From JBBQTU01 sp038213005 (lineage in GTDB: Bacteria; Planctomycetota; Phycisphaerae; Tepidisphaerales; Tepidisphaeraceae), in contig JBBQTU010000085.1 of the NCBI GenBank assembly GCA_038213005.1, positions 1 to 15,314 on the forward strand: a DNA stretch of 15,314 nt. Reading direction: 5' to 3'. The notes below the pieces were generated by a model. That model saw nothing but the letters and a program-made list of their open reading frames with translations. It did not search any database and had not been told where the DNA came from. Positions 1-6,480 of this stretch are shown in pieces; within the stretch, counting starts at the first letter, position 1; each line of letters starts with the position of its first letter. Made by a program: the position numbers and the translations under genes.

Positions 1-109
1 CGCCATGACATGCTTTTCGCCCGTTTCGCGGTTTCCTGAACGCCCGAGGAACGTCCTCAGGCTCTTTGAGACAATGTACCACCGTTCTCTGCCCAATCAA
101 TGGCAAAGA

Positions 110-123
110 GTGAGGAATCTCAC
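110..123. repeat. Short hairpin (GTGAG-GAAT-CTCAC)
   Basis: A perfect 5-bp inverted repeat with a 4-nt loop lies just downstream (minus strand) of the open frame that ends at 130. A second small hairpin, GAGGA-ACG-TCCTC, lies at 46-58. Neither is followed by a T-run, so calling them terminators would be speculative. I see no convincing gene in positions 1-129. Confidence 0.3.
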
Positions 124-129
124 GCCGGT

Positions 130-252
130 TTATGGCTCCCAGGGCAGTTCAAACTGCTCAAACTGCTCACGGTGGGCATGTTCGAGGAAGTCGGGATCGA
201 CTTCATAGCCGATGCCGGGGGTGGACTGCGGCATCGGCCGAACTGGCGGGGA
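130..252 (-). pseudogene. Possible C-terminal remnant of an unrecognised protein
   Basis: On the minus strand the last 35-40 codons before the TAA at 130-132 read like real protein: the segment includes PMPQSTPGIGYEVDPDFLEH and ends with an EQFEQF duplication, seen as the 9-bp tandem AAACTGCTC at 151-168. Further upstream in this frame (beyond about 255) the translation turns into low-quality sequence antisense to the 394-846 gene, so the intact gene would have been cut near 255. I do not recognise the family. The call rests only on amino-acid texture and the acidic tail, and it could be a chance open frame. Confidence 0.2.
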
Positions 253-268
253 CAGGAAAGGGGGACAC

Positions 269-298
269 TGGACAAATAACGGTGGCATGGGGTATCCT
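269..298 (+). promoter_or_regulatory. Candidate sigma70-type promoter for the 394-846 gene
   Basis: TGGACA at 269-274 (5 of 6 to the -35 consensus) and TATCCT at 293-298 (4 of 6 to the -10) are separated by 18 nt. Transcription would start near 305, giving a leader of about 90 nt. The leader contains a small CGGAC-AAT-GTCCG hairpin. This is a consensus match only. Confidence 0.3.
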
Positions 299-393
299 GC
301 TATCATTTGGAGCCGTAGCATGAGCGGACAATGTCCGATGCCCCCTTGTCTGGCCCTGTATTCTGTTTTGTTGAGAAATAGAAAGGTATAACC

Positions 394-846
394 ATGCCGA
401 CGTGGATGATTGACGGTGCCGACGAGAAAACCGGCAAGGATCACAGTGTCACCGTTACGGCCAACAGCCAGGAGGAGGCCGTCAAGCAAGCCCGCGCTAA
501 AGGGGTCTTTCCATCGGCCGTGAAGATGCACACTGGACCGACGGTAATGCAAGCGCCCCCTTCCAACGTATCGCCAACAGAATCCTTGCCACGTCCATCG
601 ATCCCCAGCGCCCCGAATTATAGAATGCTACTCGTCCTCGCTTGGTTGTTGACCATCTTCGGATTGCTTTGTTTGGTAATTGGAATCGCTGGACTCTTTG
701 CTCTGCTGTTAAGCGGGCACTTCACGACTGATTCCGACACCCAGATTCGCATAGGCGAGTTGACTATATCTGGTTTCATCACGTCCGGGATGGGAGAAGG
801 GTTGAAGGCAGTCCGCGACATGGCCCGCAACAGCTTCAGGATGTGA
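394..846 (+). CDS. Small single-pass membrane protein with a GspF-N-like head
   Basis: 150 residues. The first 46 residues (MPTWMIDGADEKTG..., then a helix with SQEEAVKQARAKG) resemble the short N-terminal module of type II secretion/pilus inner-membrane proteins (GspF/PilC) and of small planctomycete proteins: a beta-hairpin followed by a helix in which each residue change is introduced by 'EEA...A..KG'. A Pro/Ser-rich linker (about 47-75) leads to one long hydrophobic segment at about 78-107, then a hydrophilic tail of about 43 residues. The start is supported by GAAAGG at 381-386, 7 nt before the ATG. The gene is visibly less GC-rich than its neighbours and sits alone, next to a decayed transposase, which fits an acquired or accessory gene. 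The function is unknown; the resemblance to GspF-N is a pattern match and does not imply secretion. Confidence 0.65.
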   Translation: MPTWMIDGADEKTGKDHSVTVTANSQEEAVKQARAKGVFPSAVKMHTGPTVMQAPPSNVSPTESLPRPSIPSAPNYRMLLVLAWLLTIFGLLCLVIGIAGLFALLLSGHFTTDSDTQIRIGELTISGFITSGMGEGLKAVRDMARNSFRM

Positions 847-856
847 ACGTCCAAGA

Positions 857-897
857 CAAATCAAAGAGGGGGCAAATCAAAGGCAAATCAAAGAGGG
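857..897. repeat. Three short direct copies of CAAATCAAAG
   Basis: CAAATCAAAG occurs at 857-866, 873-882 and 884-893. The first and third copies extend to CAAATCAAAGAGGG (857-870 and 884-897). They begin 11 nt after the stop codon of the small membrane protein and end about 35 nt before the transposase remnant. They may mark slippage or a junction left by the mobile element. Confidence 0.5.
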
Positions 898-932
898 CGC
901 GATTCGGAGATGATCCTGCGACGCAGCTCGTT

Positions 933-1245
933 CTATGATTCCACATCGCTCCTCTCCCGTTTCGGACGACCTTCCCGGCGGACTGTGTGTTCGAGCCCCA
1001 GTTGGCTCACCACCTTCATTGTCCAAGCATCGTCGCCGAACGGGCGGCTCCGCTCAAGGCTCAATCACCAGGCGCCACGCTCTTTGGGCATCAGGATGGT
1101 TGACACGCCGGAGCCAGGCCGTCGGCCGCCCGGTGCGCCAGGGGCTGAGGATCGACTTCTGCTAAGGCGTACCCTGTGACCGCACCCAGAGCCTGCTCCA
1201 GCGATAGTCCTCGGCGCGGGCCACCACTTTGGCCGGCGCACTCTG
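933..1245 (-). pseudogene. Decayed REP-associated tyrosine transposase (IS200-like Y1 family), C-terminal part
   Basis: On the minus strand the sequence can be read as the C-terminal third of a TnpA-REP/Y1 transposase. VVARAEDYRWS (about 1186-1225) is the hallmark found just after the NPVRAGLV segment of this family. It is followed by an SPWRTGRPTAWLRRVN stretch and, in another frame, by RSRPFGDDAW...QLGLEHTVRREGRPKRE, the typical C-terminus, ending with TAG at 933-935. The copy is dead: there is an in-frame TAG at 1162-1164, a TGA at 1054-1056 and a frameshift between about 1054 and 1064. The N-terminal HUH motif and catalytic Tyr are absent, since nothing recognisable continues beyond about 1245. 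These transposases normally act on REP palindromes. No canonical REP pair is visible beside it. Confidence 0.72.
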
Positions 1246-1392
1246 CTGCCTCTGCTTGCTCCTGTTCAATCCTGGTTTGAGCTCAGGACCCAGCGTGACC
1301 GCTCCTTCTTGCTCGTTACCGCATCCACCCGATCCATCCAATTCGCCGCGCGGGACATCCGCCCGAAAAACGGCACATGCCTCAGATTCGAC

Positions 1393-1421
1393 TTGACCCG
1401 TCCATCTCCCTATCGTATACT
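1393..1421 (+). promoter_or_regulatory. Strong sigma70-type promoter
   Basis: TTGACC at 1393-1398 and TATACT at 1416-1421 are separated by exactly 17 nt: 5 of 6 matches to each consensus hexamer, the best promoter match in the window. Transcription would start near 1428 and run rightwards into a stretch with no convincing protein gene. Confidence 0.55.
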
Positions 1422-1427
1422 TTCATC

Positions 1428-1612
1428 CATTAGCCGCGGCGCCCAGCGTGCGCGCCGACCGTGGTGCTCTTTGACAATTGAATATCCAGCCATAAACCGC
1501 CGACCATCGCATCAGCCAGGTCCGGTATTGGATTTCAGATATCATACCTAACAGGTTGATGATGCCTTGGGCGTCGTTACGTTCGCAGTTTACCCGCCGC
1601 GGCGGGTTCTAC
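1428..1612 (+). ncRNA. Candidate orphan RNA: promoter, boxA-like element and terminal palindrome
   Basis: The region downstream of the promoter at 1393-1421 contains TGCTCTTTGACAAT at 1465-1478. This matches the boxA antitermination element of rRNA leaders (E. coli TGCTCTTTAACA) and is placed about 40 nt after the predicted start, as in rRNA leaders. About 115 nt later comes a perfect 16-nt palindrome, ACCCGCCGCGGCGGGT (1592-1607), followed by T-rich TCTACGTTT. Together these define a possible transcript of about 180 nt. No 16S, 23S, 5S or tRNA sequence follows, and no open frame in it has protein-like texture or a ribosome site. It could be a free-standing small RNA, a relic of an rRNA or CRISPR leader, or chance. 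The TTGACA inside the boxA match could itself be a -35 but has no good -10. Confidence 0.3.
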
Positions 1613-1615
1613 GTT
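1592..1615 (+). terminator. Possible terminator: 16-nt palindrome followed by T-rich DNA
   Basis: ACCCGC-CGCG-GCGGGT (1592-1607) can form a six-pair stem with a four-base loop, followed by TCTACGTTT. The T-tract is interrupted, so an efficient intrinsic terminator is uncertain. It would end the transcript from the promoter at 1393-1421. Confidence 0.3.
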
Positions 1616-1869
1616 TACGCTCTTCCCTACCCGTCCCGATGCGACTTACATTCAATCGCCTAGGCGACACGAAACTCGCGCGTCTGACCCCTGTCATCGC
1701 ACGTAACTCCTTATCAGGACTGCTCGCCCGACCCCCTCCCCCCACCCCTGCAAAACGTGCGCATCTTGCCTCTCCCATCGCACGTAAGTCTACCGAAGAT
1801 GAGATCGCACTAAACGGGCGGCCGAGGCGGCGGCCCCCACTTGAGCGGAGCGGAAGCGAGCCACTTAGG
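1616..1869. other. Non-coding stretch with palindrome and direct repeats
   Basis: No protein gene is convincing here; open frames on both strands have shadow-like Arg/Pro/Ser-rich composition. The stretch holds a perfect 12-bp palindrome TCGCCTAGGCGA (1656-1667), a 12-bp direct repeat CATCGCACGTAA (1695-1706 and 1776-1787, 81 bp apart), a C-run (about 1732-1748), and CCACTT flanking a GAGCGGAGCGGAAGCGAG purine-rich block (about 1838-1866). Their function is unknown. Confidence 0.4.
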
Positions 1870-1992
1870 TCAGCGGCGTTGTCGTGGCGAACCATGCGAC
1901 TGCAGCAGTTTACGCACCACGGGGGCGACGGCTTGGCCGAAGACTTCATAGCCCTGCTGCGAGGGATGGGAGAGATCCGGGACGAAGGCCAT
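1870..1992 (-). pseudogene. C-terminal fragment of a GDSL/SGNH hydrolase
   Basis: Forty codons on the minus strand read MAFVPDLSHPSQQGYEVFGQ and continue with AVAPVVRKLLQSH to a TGA at 1870-1872. The D-x-x-H-P-S-x-x-G-Y pattern (Asp6, His9 and Gly14-Tyr15 of the fragment) is block V of GDSL/SGNH esterases, carrying the catalytic Asp and His. The helix after it matches the family's C-terminal helix. The nucleophile Ser and all other blocks are missing: immediately upstream, in the same frame, lies the stop codon (2002-2004) of the beta-propeller lipoprotein. The fragment is therefore a deletion remnant of a lost hydrolase gene. Translation as a 40-residue peptide is possible but unlikely. Confidence 0.5.
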
Positions 1993-2001
1993 TCGCTGCG
2001 G

Positions 2002-3144
2002 TCATTTATCCGGCCGCTCTACAACCAGGATCGTGAAGGTTTCGGGGAGCATCTGCGGGCGGGGGTGGGGGTTGTCCGCCGTCGCTGCCGGGGCCGGGCC
2101 GAACTGGGCGGTGGGGAGGTAGATGCGATGGGTGCGGGTGTCCAGGGCCATGGTCCGGGCGCCAGCACGCGTGGCAACGGTCTGCACCACATTGAACTGG
2201 TCGGCGGAATCCTCGCGCACGACGGTCAGGGTGCCGTCGCCGCAGGAGGCCAAGGCCAGGGCGAGGTCGGGATCGAAGGCGGCCGCGTCGGCGCCTGAAC
2301 CGATGGGGAGTGTCGTGACGACCTTGCCGGTATCGGCGCTGACCACGACCATCAGCTTGTTGCTGCAGACGGCGAAGAGCCGGCGGGTTTTCGGGTCGAT
2401 GGCCAGGCCGGTGGGCTGCTGCCCGGGAGCGATGGACCAGCGTGCGGTGACTTGCATGGTGCCGGCGTCGATGCGGACGATCTCGCTGGTGTCTTGGATG
2501 TTGACGAAGATCTGTCCCATGCCGTCGGCGACGGCGAATTTGGGCTTGCCGCCCAGGGGAATGGTTCCGGCGGCGACGGGATTGGCGGGATCGACGGCGG
2601 AGTCGATGACGGTGGCGTCCTGACTCGTGCCGTTGAACGCGAAGACGCGTTTGCTGACCGAGTCGTAGATGATGGCGTCGGGGTTCTCGCCGGCCGGGAC
2701 TTTGCCAAGGATGGCCAGTGAGTCCAGATCGAAGATGCTGACGCTGCCGTCCGCGCCGTTGCTGGTGAAGCCTCGGCGCAGACGCTTGGCGAGGGCCACG
2801 CCGTGGACGCCTGGGGTGTCCGGGACGGTGCCGATGACTTTTCCGGTCACGGTGTTGAGGATCATGACGCGATCGCCTCGGGGCACGTAGAGGCGGTGGG
2901 CGTCGCGGTCACCGATGCAGTAGTCCCAGCGTCCTTCGCCGCCGATGGCGAACTCGCCGGTGAGCTCAAATCCAGCGGAGGTCAAGGGGAGGGCTGAAGG
3001 GAGCGTCGCGGCGCGGGTGGCGCGGGTGGACGGCGGGGCGGTTACGGGCGCGGCGGGCTTTGTCCGGGCGGAGGGAGTGGATTCGGAACACCCGGCCAAG
3101 GCGGCCAGGGCCAATACGCACAGTACAACGCGAGAGGTCTTCAT
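2002..3144 (-). CDS. YVTN-family beta-propeller lipoprotein
   Basis: 380 residues. The N-terminus MKTSRVVLCVLALAALAGC is a lipoprotein signal peptide with lipobox LAGC (Cys19), followed by a low-complexity Ser/Thr/Ala/Pro linker to about residue 50. The rest is a chain of YncE/YVTN-like blades: repeated units of the type 'YVPRGDRVMILNTVTGKVIGTV', 'VSIFDLDSLAILGKVPAGENP', 'LMVVVSADTGKVVTTLPIGSG'. These fold into a six- or seven-bladed propeller that usually binds partner proteins or ligands at the cell surface. A start 7 codons further upstream is open, but this ATG has an ideal AAAGGAG 6-7 nt before it. The gene stands alone and diverges from the methyltransferase gene over about 150 bp. The ligand is unknown and no catalytic motif is visible. 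Confidence 0.85.
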   Translation of the reverse strand: MKTSRVVLCVLALAALAGCSESTPSARTKPAAPVTAPPSTRATRAATLPSALPLTSAGFELTGEFAIGGEGRWDYCIGDRDAHRLYVPRGDRVMILNTVTGKVIGTVPDTPGVHGVALAKRLRRGFTSNGADGSVSIFDLDSLAILGKVPAGENPDAIIYDSVSKRVFAFNGTSQDATVIDSAVDPANPVAAGTIPLGGKPKFAVADGMGQIFVNIQDTSEIVRIDAGTMQVTARWSIAPGQQPTGLAIDPKTRRLFAVCSNKLMVVVSADTGKVVTTLPIGSGADAAAFDPDLALALASCGDGTLTVVREDSADQFNVVQTVATRAGARTMALDTRTHRIYLPTAQFGPAPAATADNPHPRPQMLPETFTILVVERPDK

Positions 3145-3240
3145 GATTTCTCCTTTGAGGAACAAGGGAAGCGTATCTCAGTCGGGTCGGGTTGGCCAGC
3201 GCTGGACACAGCGGTGTCGCTGGGCACCGCGGGCCACCAG

Positions 3241-3280
3241 GGAAACCGGCTGAAGATCCTCTCGCATTGGGGCGGTTTCC
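3241..3280 (+). promoter_or_regulatory. Inverted repeat upstream of the methyltransferase gene
   Basis: GGAAACCG (3241-3248) and CGGTTTCC (3273-3280) form a perfect 8-bp inverted repeat, extendable to 9 of 10 pairs (GGAAACCGGC with GGCGGTTTCC), with a spacer of about 20-24 nt. It ends 16 nt before the predicted ATG at 3297 and is followed by ACTTTTA. It could be an operator in the divergent intergenic region or a leader hairpin in the methyltransferase mRNA. No Shine-Dalgarno sequence is seen between it and the ATG. Confidence 0.35.
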
Positions 3281-3296
3281 AAGTAGACTTTTACGC

Positions 3297-4061
3297 ATGA
3301 TTGAAACTCCAGCCCCATTGCCGCCCGCGCCACTTCCGCCGCAGCCGATGCTGGAGCATTACTACCACGATGATCAGCAGAAGAAGGTGTTTGTGCGCGG
3401 CCTGTTCAACCGGGCGGCGGGCAACTATGACCATGCCGAGCGCCTCATGGCGATGGGGACGGGGTCGTGGTATCGGCGCAAGGCGCTGGAGCGGGCGGGG
3501 CTGAAGGATGGCATGTACATGCTGGACGTCGCCACCGGGACCGGGCTTGTGGCCCGGCAGGCGGTTGCGATTGTGGGCGACGTGAGGCGCGTGGTGGGGC
3601 TGGACCCGACGCCGGGCATGCTGGCAGAGGCGAGACGGCAACTGGGCATCCCTGCGGTGCTGGGGAGCGGCGAGCAGATTCCGATGGCGGACGACACGTT
3701 CGATTTTCTGTGCATGGGATATGCCCTGCGGCACCTTTCGGATCTGATCGTCACCTTCAAAGAGTTTCACCGGGTGCTGAAGCCCGGCGCTACGGTCTGC
3801 GTGCTGGAATTGACGCGGCCGACGGGGCGGGTCCGACAGGGACTGCTGAAGTGTTACATTCGCGGGATCATTCCGGTGCTGTCGCGGCTGACGTGCCGTG
3901 GCCGGGATGTCGGGGACTTGTGGCAGTATTACTGGGAGACGATCGCGGTGTGTGTTCCGCCGGAGAAGGTGATGGACGCACTGCGGGCGGCCGGGTTTGC
4001 CGATGTGAAGAGACATGTCGAGCTGGGGATGTTCTCGGAATACACGGGCAGGAAGGTGTGA
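3297..4061 (+). CDS. UbiE/MenG-like class I SAM-dependent methyltransferase
   Basis: 254 residues from the ATG at 3297. A Pro-rich leader (1-18) precedes a UbiE-type core: the entry segment VFVRGLFNRAAGNYDHAERL (31-50), SAM motif I LDVATGTG (76-83), the acidic motif GLDPTPGML (101-109), then SGEQIPMADDTFDFLCMGYALRHL, corresponding to the family's 'ALPF.D..FD....GFGLRN' signature, followed by 'FKEFHRVLKPGA'. The family C-methylates quinone rings in ubiquinone/menaquinone synthesis, but many relatives have other substrates. No quinone gene is adjacent, so the substrate is open. An open frame extends 35 codons upstream without protein-like texture. The start is chosen because homology begins soon after it; it has no clear ribosome site. 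It converges on the Wzt-type ATPase gene. Confidence 0.8.
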   Translation: MIETPAPLPPAPLPPQPMLEHYYHDDQQKKVFVRGLFNRAAGNYDHAERLMAMGTGSWYRRKALERAGLKDGMYMLDVATGTGLVARQAVAIVGDVRRVVGLDPTPGMLAEARRQLGIPAVLGSGEQIPMADDTFDFLCMGYALRHLSDLIVTFKEFHRVLKPGATVCVLELTRPTGRVRQGLLKCYIRGIIPVLSRLTCRGRDVGDLWQYYWETIAVCVPPEKVMDALRAAGFADVKRHVELGMFSEYTGRKV

Positions 4062-4065
4062 GCGT

Positions 4066-4100
4066 TGAATGCTGAATGCTGAATGCTGAATGCAGAATGC
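4066..4100. repeat. TGAATGC heptamer array, five units
   Basis: Five tandem 7-bp units (4066-4072, 4073-4079, 4080-4086, 4087-4093, 4094-4100); the last begins with A instead of T. The array starts 4 nt after the stop codon of the methyltransferase, between two convergent genes. The same heptamer forms the longer array at 14083-14187. Confidence 0.85.
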
Positions 4101-4152
4101 CGAACCGCGAGTAGTTAATCTGGGCTGGTGTGGCGTTTCCGAACTATGCCTG

Positions 4153-5427
4153 TCAGCAGTTCTTGAAAGAGCCGTTCAGGTCGCAGACGCCCATGATCTG
4201 CGGGTCGTCGCGAAGGACCTCAAAGATCGCAGCGTTGACGAGTTTTTCGATGAGGGCATCGGCCGTCGGCGACACGGACTCGGCGAGGCGGACGATGATC
4301 GAGTAGGCACCGTGCTGGAGATGGCAGTCGAAGCTGAATTCGCCGCGGACGTTGCCATCAGCGTCTGGGATGATGGGGCACTTCAGAAATTGTGACGAGA
4401 TGCCATAGATCGTCTGCCCGCGCAGGTCTCGCACCTGAAACAGGAGGGTGACCGCTTTGACGGCGGAGGTTACGCGGGCTTCGATGCGAACCCAGATGCG
4501 TTCTCCGCCGCGAAAATCGGTGCGTTCATGGTCGCCGCAGCCCATCCGCACGCTGCCGATGGAACCGCGCTCGGTGCCGAATCGCAGGCTTGTGCTGGAA
4601 CTGCCCTTTTCCACGATGCGCTGCTGGCGCTGTTCCGCCTGGGCGCTGCGGACTTCCAGGAGGTACTGTTCGGTGGCCGGTTCGCATTCGCCGTCGAAAG
4701 CGACGACGCCCTGTCTCAGATAGATGGCGCGATTGCAGTAGCTCTTGACGAGTTGAATGTCGTGTGTCACCAGCAGGACGGTGACGCCGGTTGCGAGCAG
4801 TTCCTCAAGGCGTTGCAGGCACTTGAACTGGAAAGCCGAGTCGCCCACGGCCAGCGCTTCGTCGACCAGGAGAATCTCGGCATCCACGTGCGTCGCGATG
4901 GCAAACGCCAGACGGATATACATGCCGCTCGAGTAGCGTTTGACGGGCTGATCGATGAACTGGGCAATGTCGGCGAAGGTGATGATGGCGTCCATCTTCT
5001 GTTCGATGTCGCGGCGTGAAAGCCCCAGGATTGTGGCGTTGAGAAGGATGTTTTCCCGGCCGGAAAACTCGGGGTTGAAGCCGCTGCCCAGTTCCAGGAG
5101 GGCCGCCACGCGCCCGCGAAGCTCGATCTGTCCCTGGGTGGGGCGCAGGACGCCGGCGAGCATCTGCATGAGGGTGCTCTTGCCCGAGCCGTTGCGCCCG
5201 ATGACAGCGACGATTTCACCCTTGCGGATCTCCAGGTTCATACTGCGCAGGGCCCAGAACTGCTCGTGGCGGTTGCGGACCAGGTGCAGAGACTCCAGGA
5301 CACGGTCGGCCGGGCGGGCGTAGAGCGGGTACATCTTCGCCAAGTCGCTGATGCGGACGATCCAGTCGTCGGCGGCCGCAGTCGCGGAGGCGGCAGTGGC
5401 GGGTTGTGCGGAAGTATCAGATGGCAT
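4153..5427 (-). CDS. Wzt-like ABC exporter ATPase with C-terminal cargo-binding domain
   Basis: 424 residues. It energises export of a surface polysaccharide together with the permease encoded just upstream. The nucleotide-binding domain spans about 22-255: Walker A GRNGSGKST (77-85), a signature motif of the form YSSGMY (165-170), Walker B ILLVDE (185-190) and H-loop His222. The YSSGM signature and the SGRENILLN segment (122-130) are typical of the ABC-2 O-antigen/teichoic-acid subfamily. Residues from about 285 to the end form a beta-rich extension like Wzt_C, which in O-antigen ATPases recognises the terminal modification of the glycan before export. The ATG overlaps the permease end by 11 nt and is preceded by AGAGGA at 9 nt, so the two are translated together. 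The cargo is unknown; the neighbouring sulfotransferases suggest a sulfated glycan. Confidence 0.9.
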   Translation of the reverse strand: MPSDTSAQPATAASATAAADDWIVRISDLAKMYPLYARPADRVLESLHLVRNRHEQFWALRSMNLEIRKGEIVAVIGRNGSGKSTLMQMLAGVLRPTQGQIELRGRVAALLELGSGFNPEFSGRENILLNATILGLSRRDIEQKMDAIITFADIAQFIDQPVKRYSSGMYIRLAFAIATHVDAEILLVDEALAVGDSAFQFKCLQRLEELLATGVTVLLVTHDIQLVKSYCNRAIYLRQGVVAFDGECEPATEQYLLEVRSAQAEQRQQRIVEKGSSSTSLRFGTERGSIGSVRMGCGDHERTDFRGGERIWVRIEARVTSAVKAVTLLFQVRDLRGQTIYGISSQFLKCPIIPDADGNVRGEFSFDCHLQHGAYSIIVRLAESVSPTADALIEKLVNAAIFEVLRDDPQIMGVCDLNGSFKNC

Positions 5428-6373
5428 CCGCGAAGGTCCTCTTGAGTTTCATGAAAAGGGCGTAGCCAAAGAGGGCCAGGGCGGCGGACGCCAGTGTCAC
5501 CAGAGCCATTTCGATCCAGCGGGGGCTCTGGCCGTCGACGACGATGCTGCGGGCGTTCTCCATGATCGGGGCCAGCGGATTGGCGCAACGGACCAGTTGC
5601 TGGACGCGAGGATTGCCCTTGAAGGCAGCCAGTGGATAGGCCACGGGGGTGAGGAAGAAGAGCAGTTGTACGACTACGCCGATGAAACTGGCGACATCGC
5701 GAAGGAAGACGCCCACGGCGGCCAGGAACCACATGGCTCCCAGCGAGAGCAGGAGGATCGGGAGGTAGACGACCGGCAGCAGCAGGACGGTCCAAGGCAG
5801 TGCGCCGCGGTCGATGAATACACAGGCCATGGCGGCAAGGAGTCCCAGCAGCGAGTGCATGGCGGCGGCGGCCAGGACGCTCACTGGCAGCATCTCAAGC
5901 GGAAAGACGGTTTTCTTGACGTAGTTGGGGTTGCCGGTGATCAGCATTGGGGCGCGGGCGGTGCATTCTGAGAAGACGCCATAGAGGACGATGCCCACGA
6001 ACATGTGGGTGGCGAAATCGAGGATGCCGGCACGGTCGCTGCCGGCCCAGCGGGCGCCGTACATGGTGCCGAACACCAGCGTAAAGACCCCCAGCGTGAG
6101 TAGTGGAGTGATCAGCGCCCACATGGTGCCCAGATATGAGCCGCGATAGCGAGCCAGCACCTCGCGTCGCGCGAGCTGCGCGATCAGGCCCCGACAGGCC
6201 CAGAGGCGTAAGCCCAGGGCCACTGGGTCAAGATAGCGCCACGCCGGGACGTCGTCCTCGGCCCTGATGACGCGATAAGTTCTTCCGGGGAGCATTGCGC
6301 GGCATTGTAGTGCAAAACGACCGATTCTGAAGGGCGAGCGCCTGGCTATCCGTGTTTCCATGCGCGTCTTCAT
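5417..6373 (-). CDS. Wzm-like ABC-2 type polysaccharide export permease
   Basis: 318 residues. It forms the membrane channel of the exporter together with the following ATPase. After a cytoplasmic N-terminus with the amphipathic segment LIAQLARREVLARYRGSYLG (the usual 'L..RDL..RYRGS.LG' entry of Wzm proteins, about 63-82), there are about six hydrophobic segments: near 83-105, 118-138, 157-185, 193-225, 230-250 and 290-310. The linker NPNYVKKTVFPLEMLPV is the family's conserved 'N..LVKKV.FP.E.LP' motif. The start at 6373 is preceded by AGGA at 9 nt; internal ATGs at 6361 and 6295 lack ribosome sites. The N-terminus is somewhat longer than usual (about 260-280 residues in the family), so the 6295 start is possible. 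The gene diverges from the glycosyltransferase-sulfotransferase gene. Confidence 0.88.
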   Translation of the reverse strand: MKTRMETRIARRSPFRIGRFALQCRAMLPGRTYRVIRAEDDVPAWRYLDPVALGLRLWACRGLIAQLARREVLARYRGSYLGTMWALITPLLTLGVFTLVFGTMYGARWAGSDRAGILDFATHMFVGIVLYGVFSECTARAPMLITGNPNYVKKTVFPLEMLPVSVLAAAAMHSLLGLLAAMACVFIDRGALPWTVLLLPVVYLPILLLSLGAMWFLAAVGVFLRDVASFIGVVVQLLFFLTPVAYPLAAFKGNPRVQQLVRCANPLAPIMENARSIVVDGQSPRWIEMALVTLASAALALFGYALFMKLKRTFADAI

Positions 6374-6378
6374 GTGCC

Positions 6379-6407
6379 TTGTTCCTGATTGTCGCGACAG
6401 GTACGAT
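6379..6407 (+). promoter_or_regulatory. Candidate promoter of the glycosyltransferase-sulfotransferase gene
   Basis: TTGTTC (6379-6384) and TACGAT (6402-6407) are separated by 17 nt (3 of 6 and 4 of 6 consensus matches). The predicted transcription start near 6414 lies before the Shine-Dalgarno site at 6466-6471 and after the alternative GTG at 6352, which supports the shorter protein. Confidence 0.3.
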
Positions 6408-6480
6408 GTCCGCGGCTCGGCGCGTCGTCGCGTCGCGGAGACTCAACGGGCGTTTGCCCACGAACAAGGAGCTGGTCTTG

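Noticed and set aside
985..1012. tRNA-like T-loop sequence GTTCGAGCCCC
   Set aside because: The matching acceptor, D and anticodon stems are absent, and the stretch is explained as antisense to the LGLEHTVR codons of the transposase remnant.
1428..1990. rRNA operon following the boxA-like leader
   Set aside because: No recognisable 16S, 23S or 5S sequence follows, and the region runs into the GDSL fragment.
1567..2298. Plus-strand open frame of 243 codons
   Set aside because: Its second half is antisense to the lipoprotein gene and the first half has Arg/Pro-rich shadow composition without a ribosome site.
4066..4100. CRISPR-like tandem repeats (also 14083-14187)
   Set aside because: Units are 7 bp with no spacers, so these are simple tandem repeats, not a CRISPR array; no cas gene is present.
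6352..6480. N-terminal extension of the fused transferase from the GTG at 6352
   Set aside because: It overlaps the divergent permease gene, has no ribosome site, lies upstream of the likely promoter and is not protein-like; AAGGAG at 6466-6471 points to the GTG at 6481.
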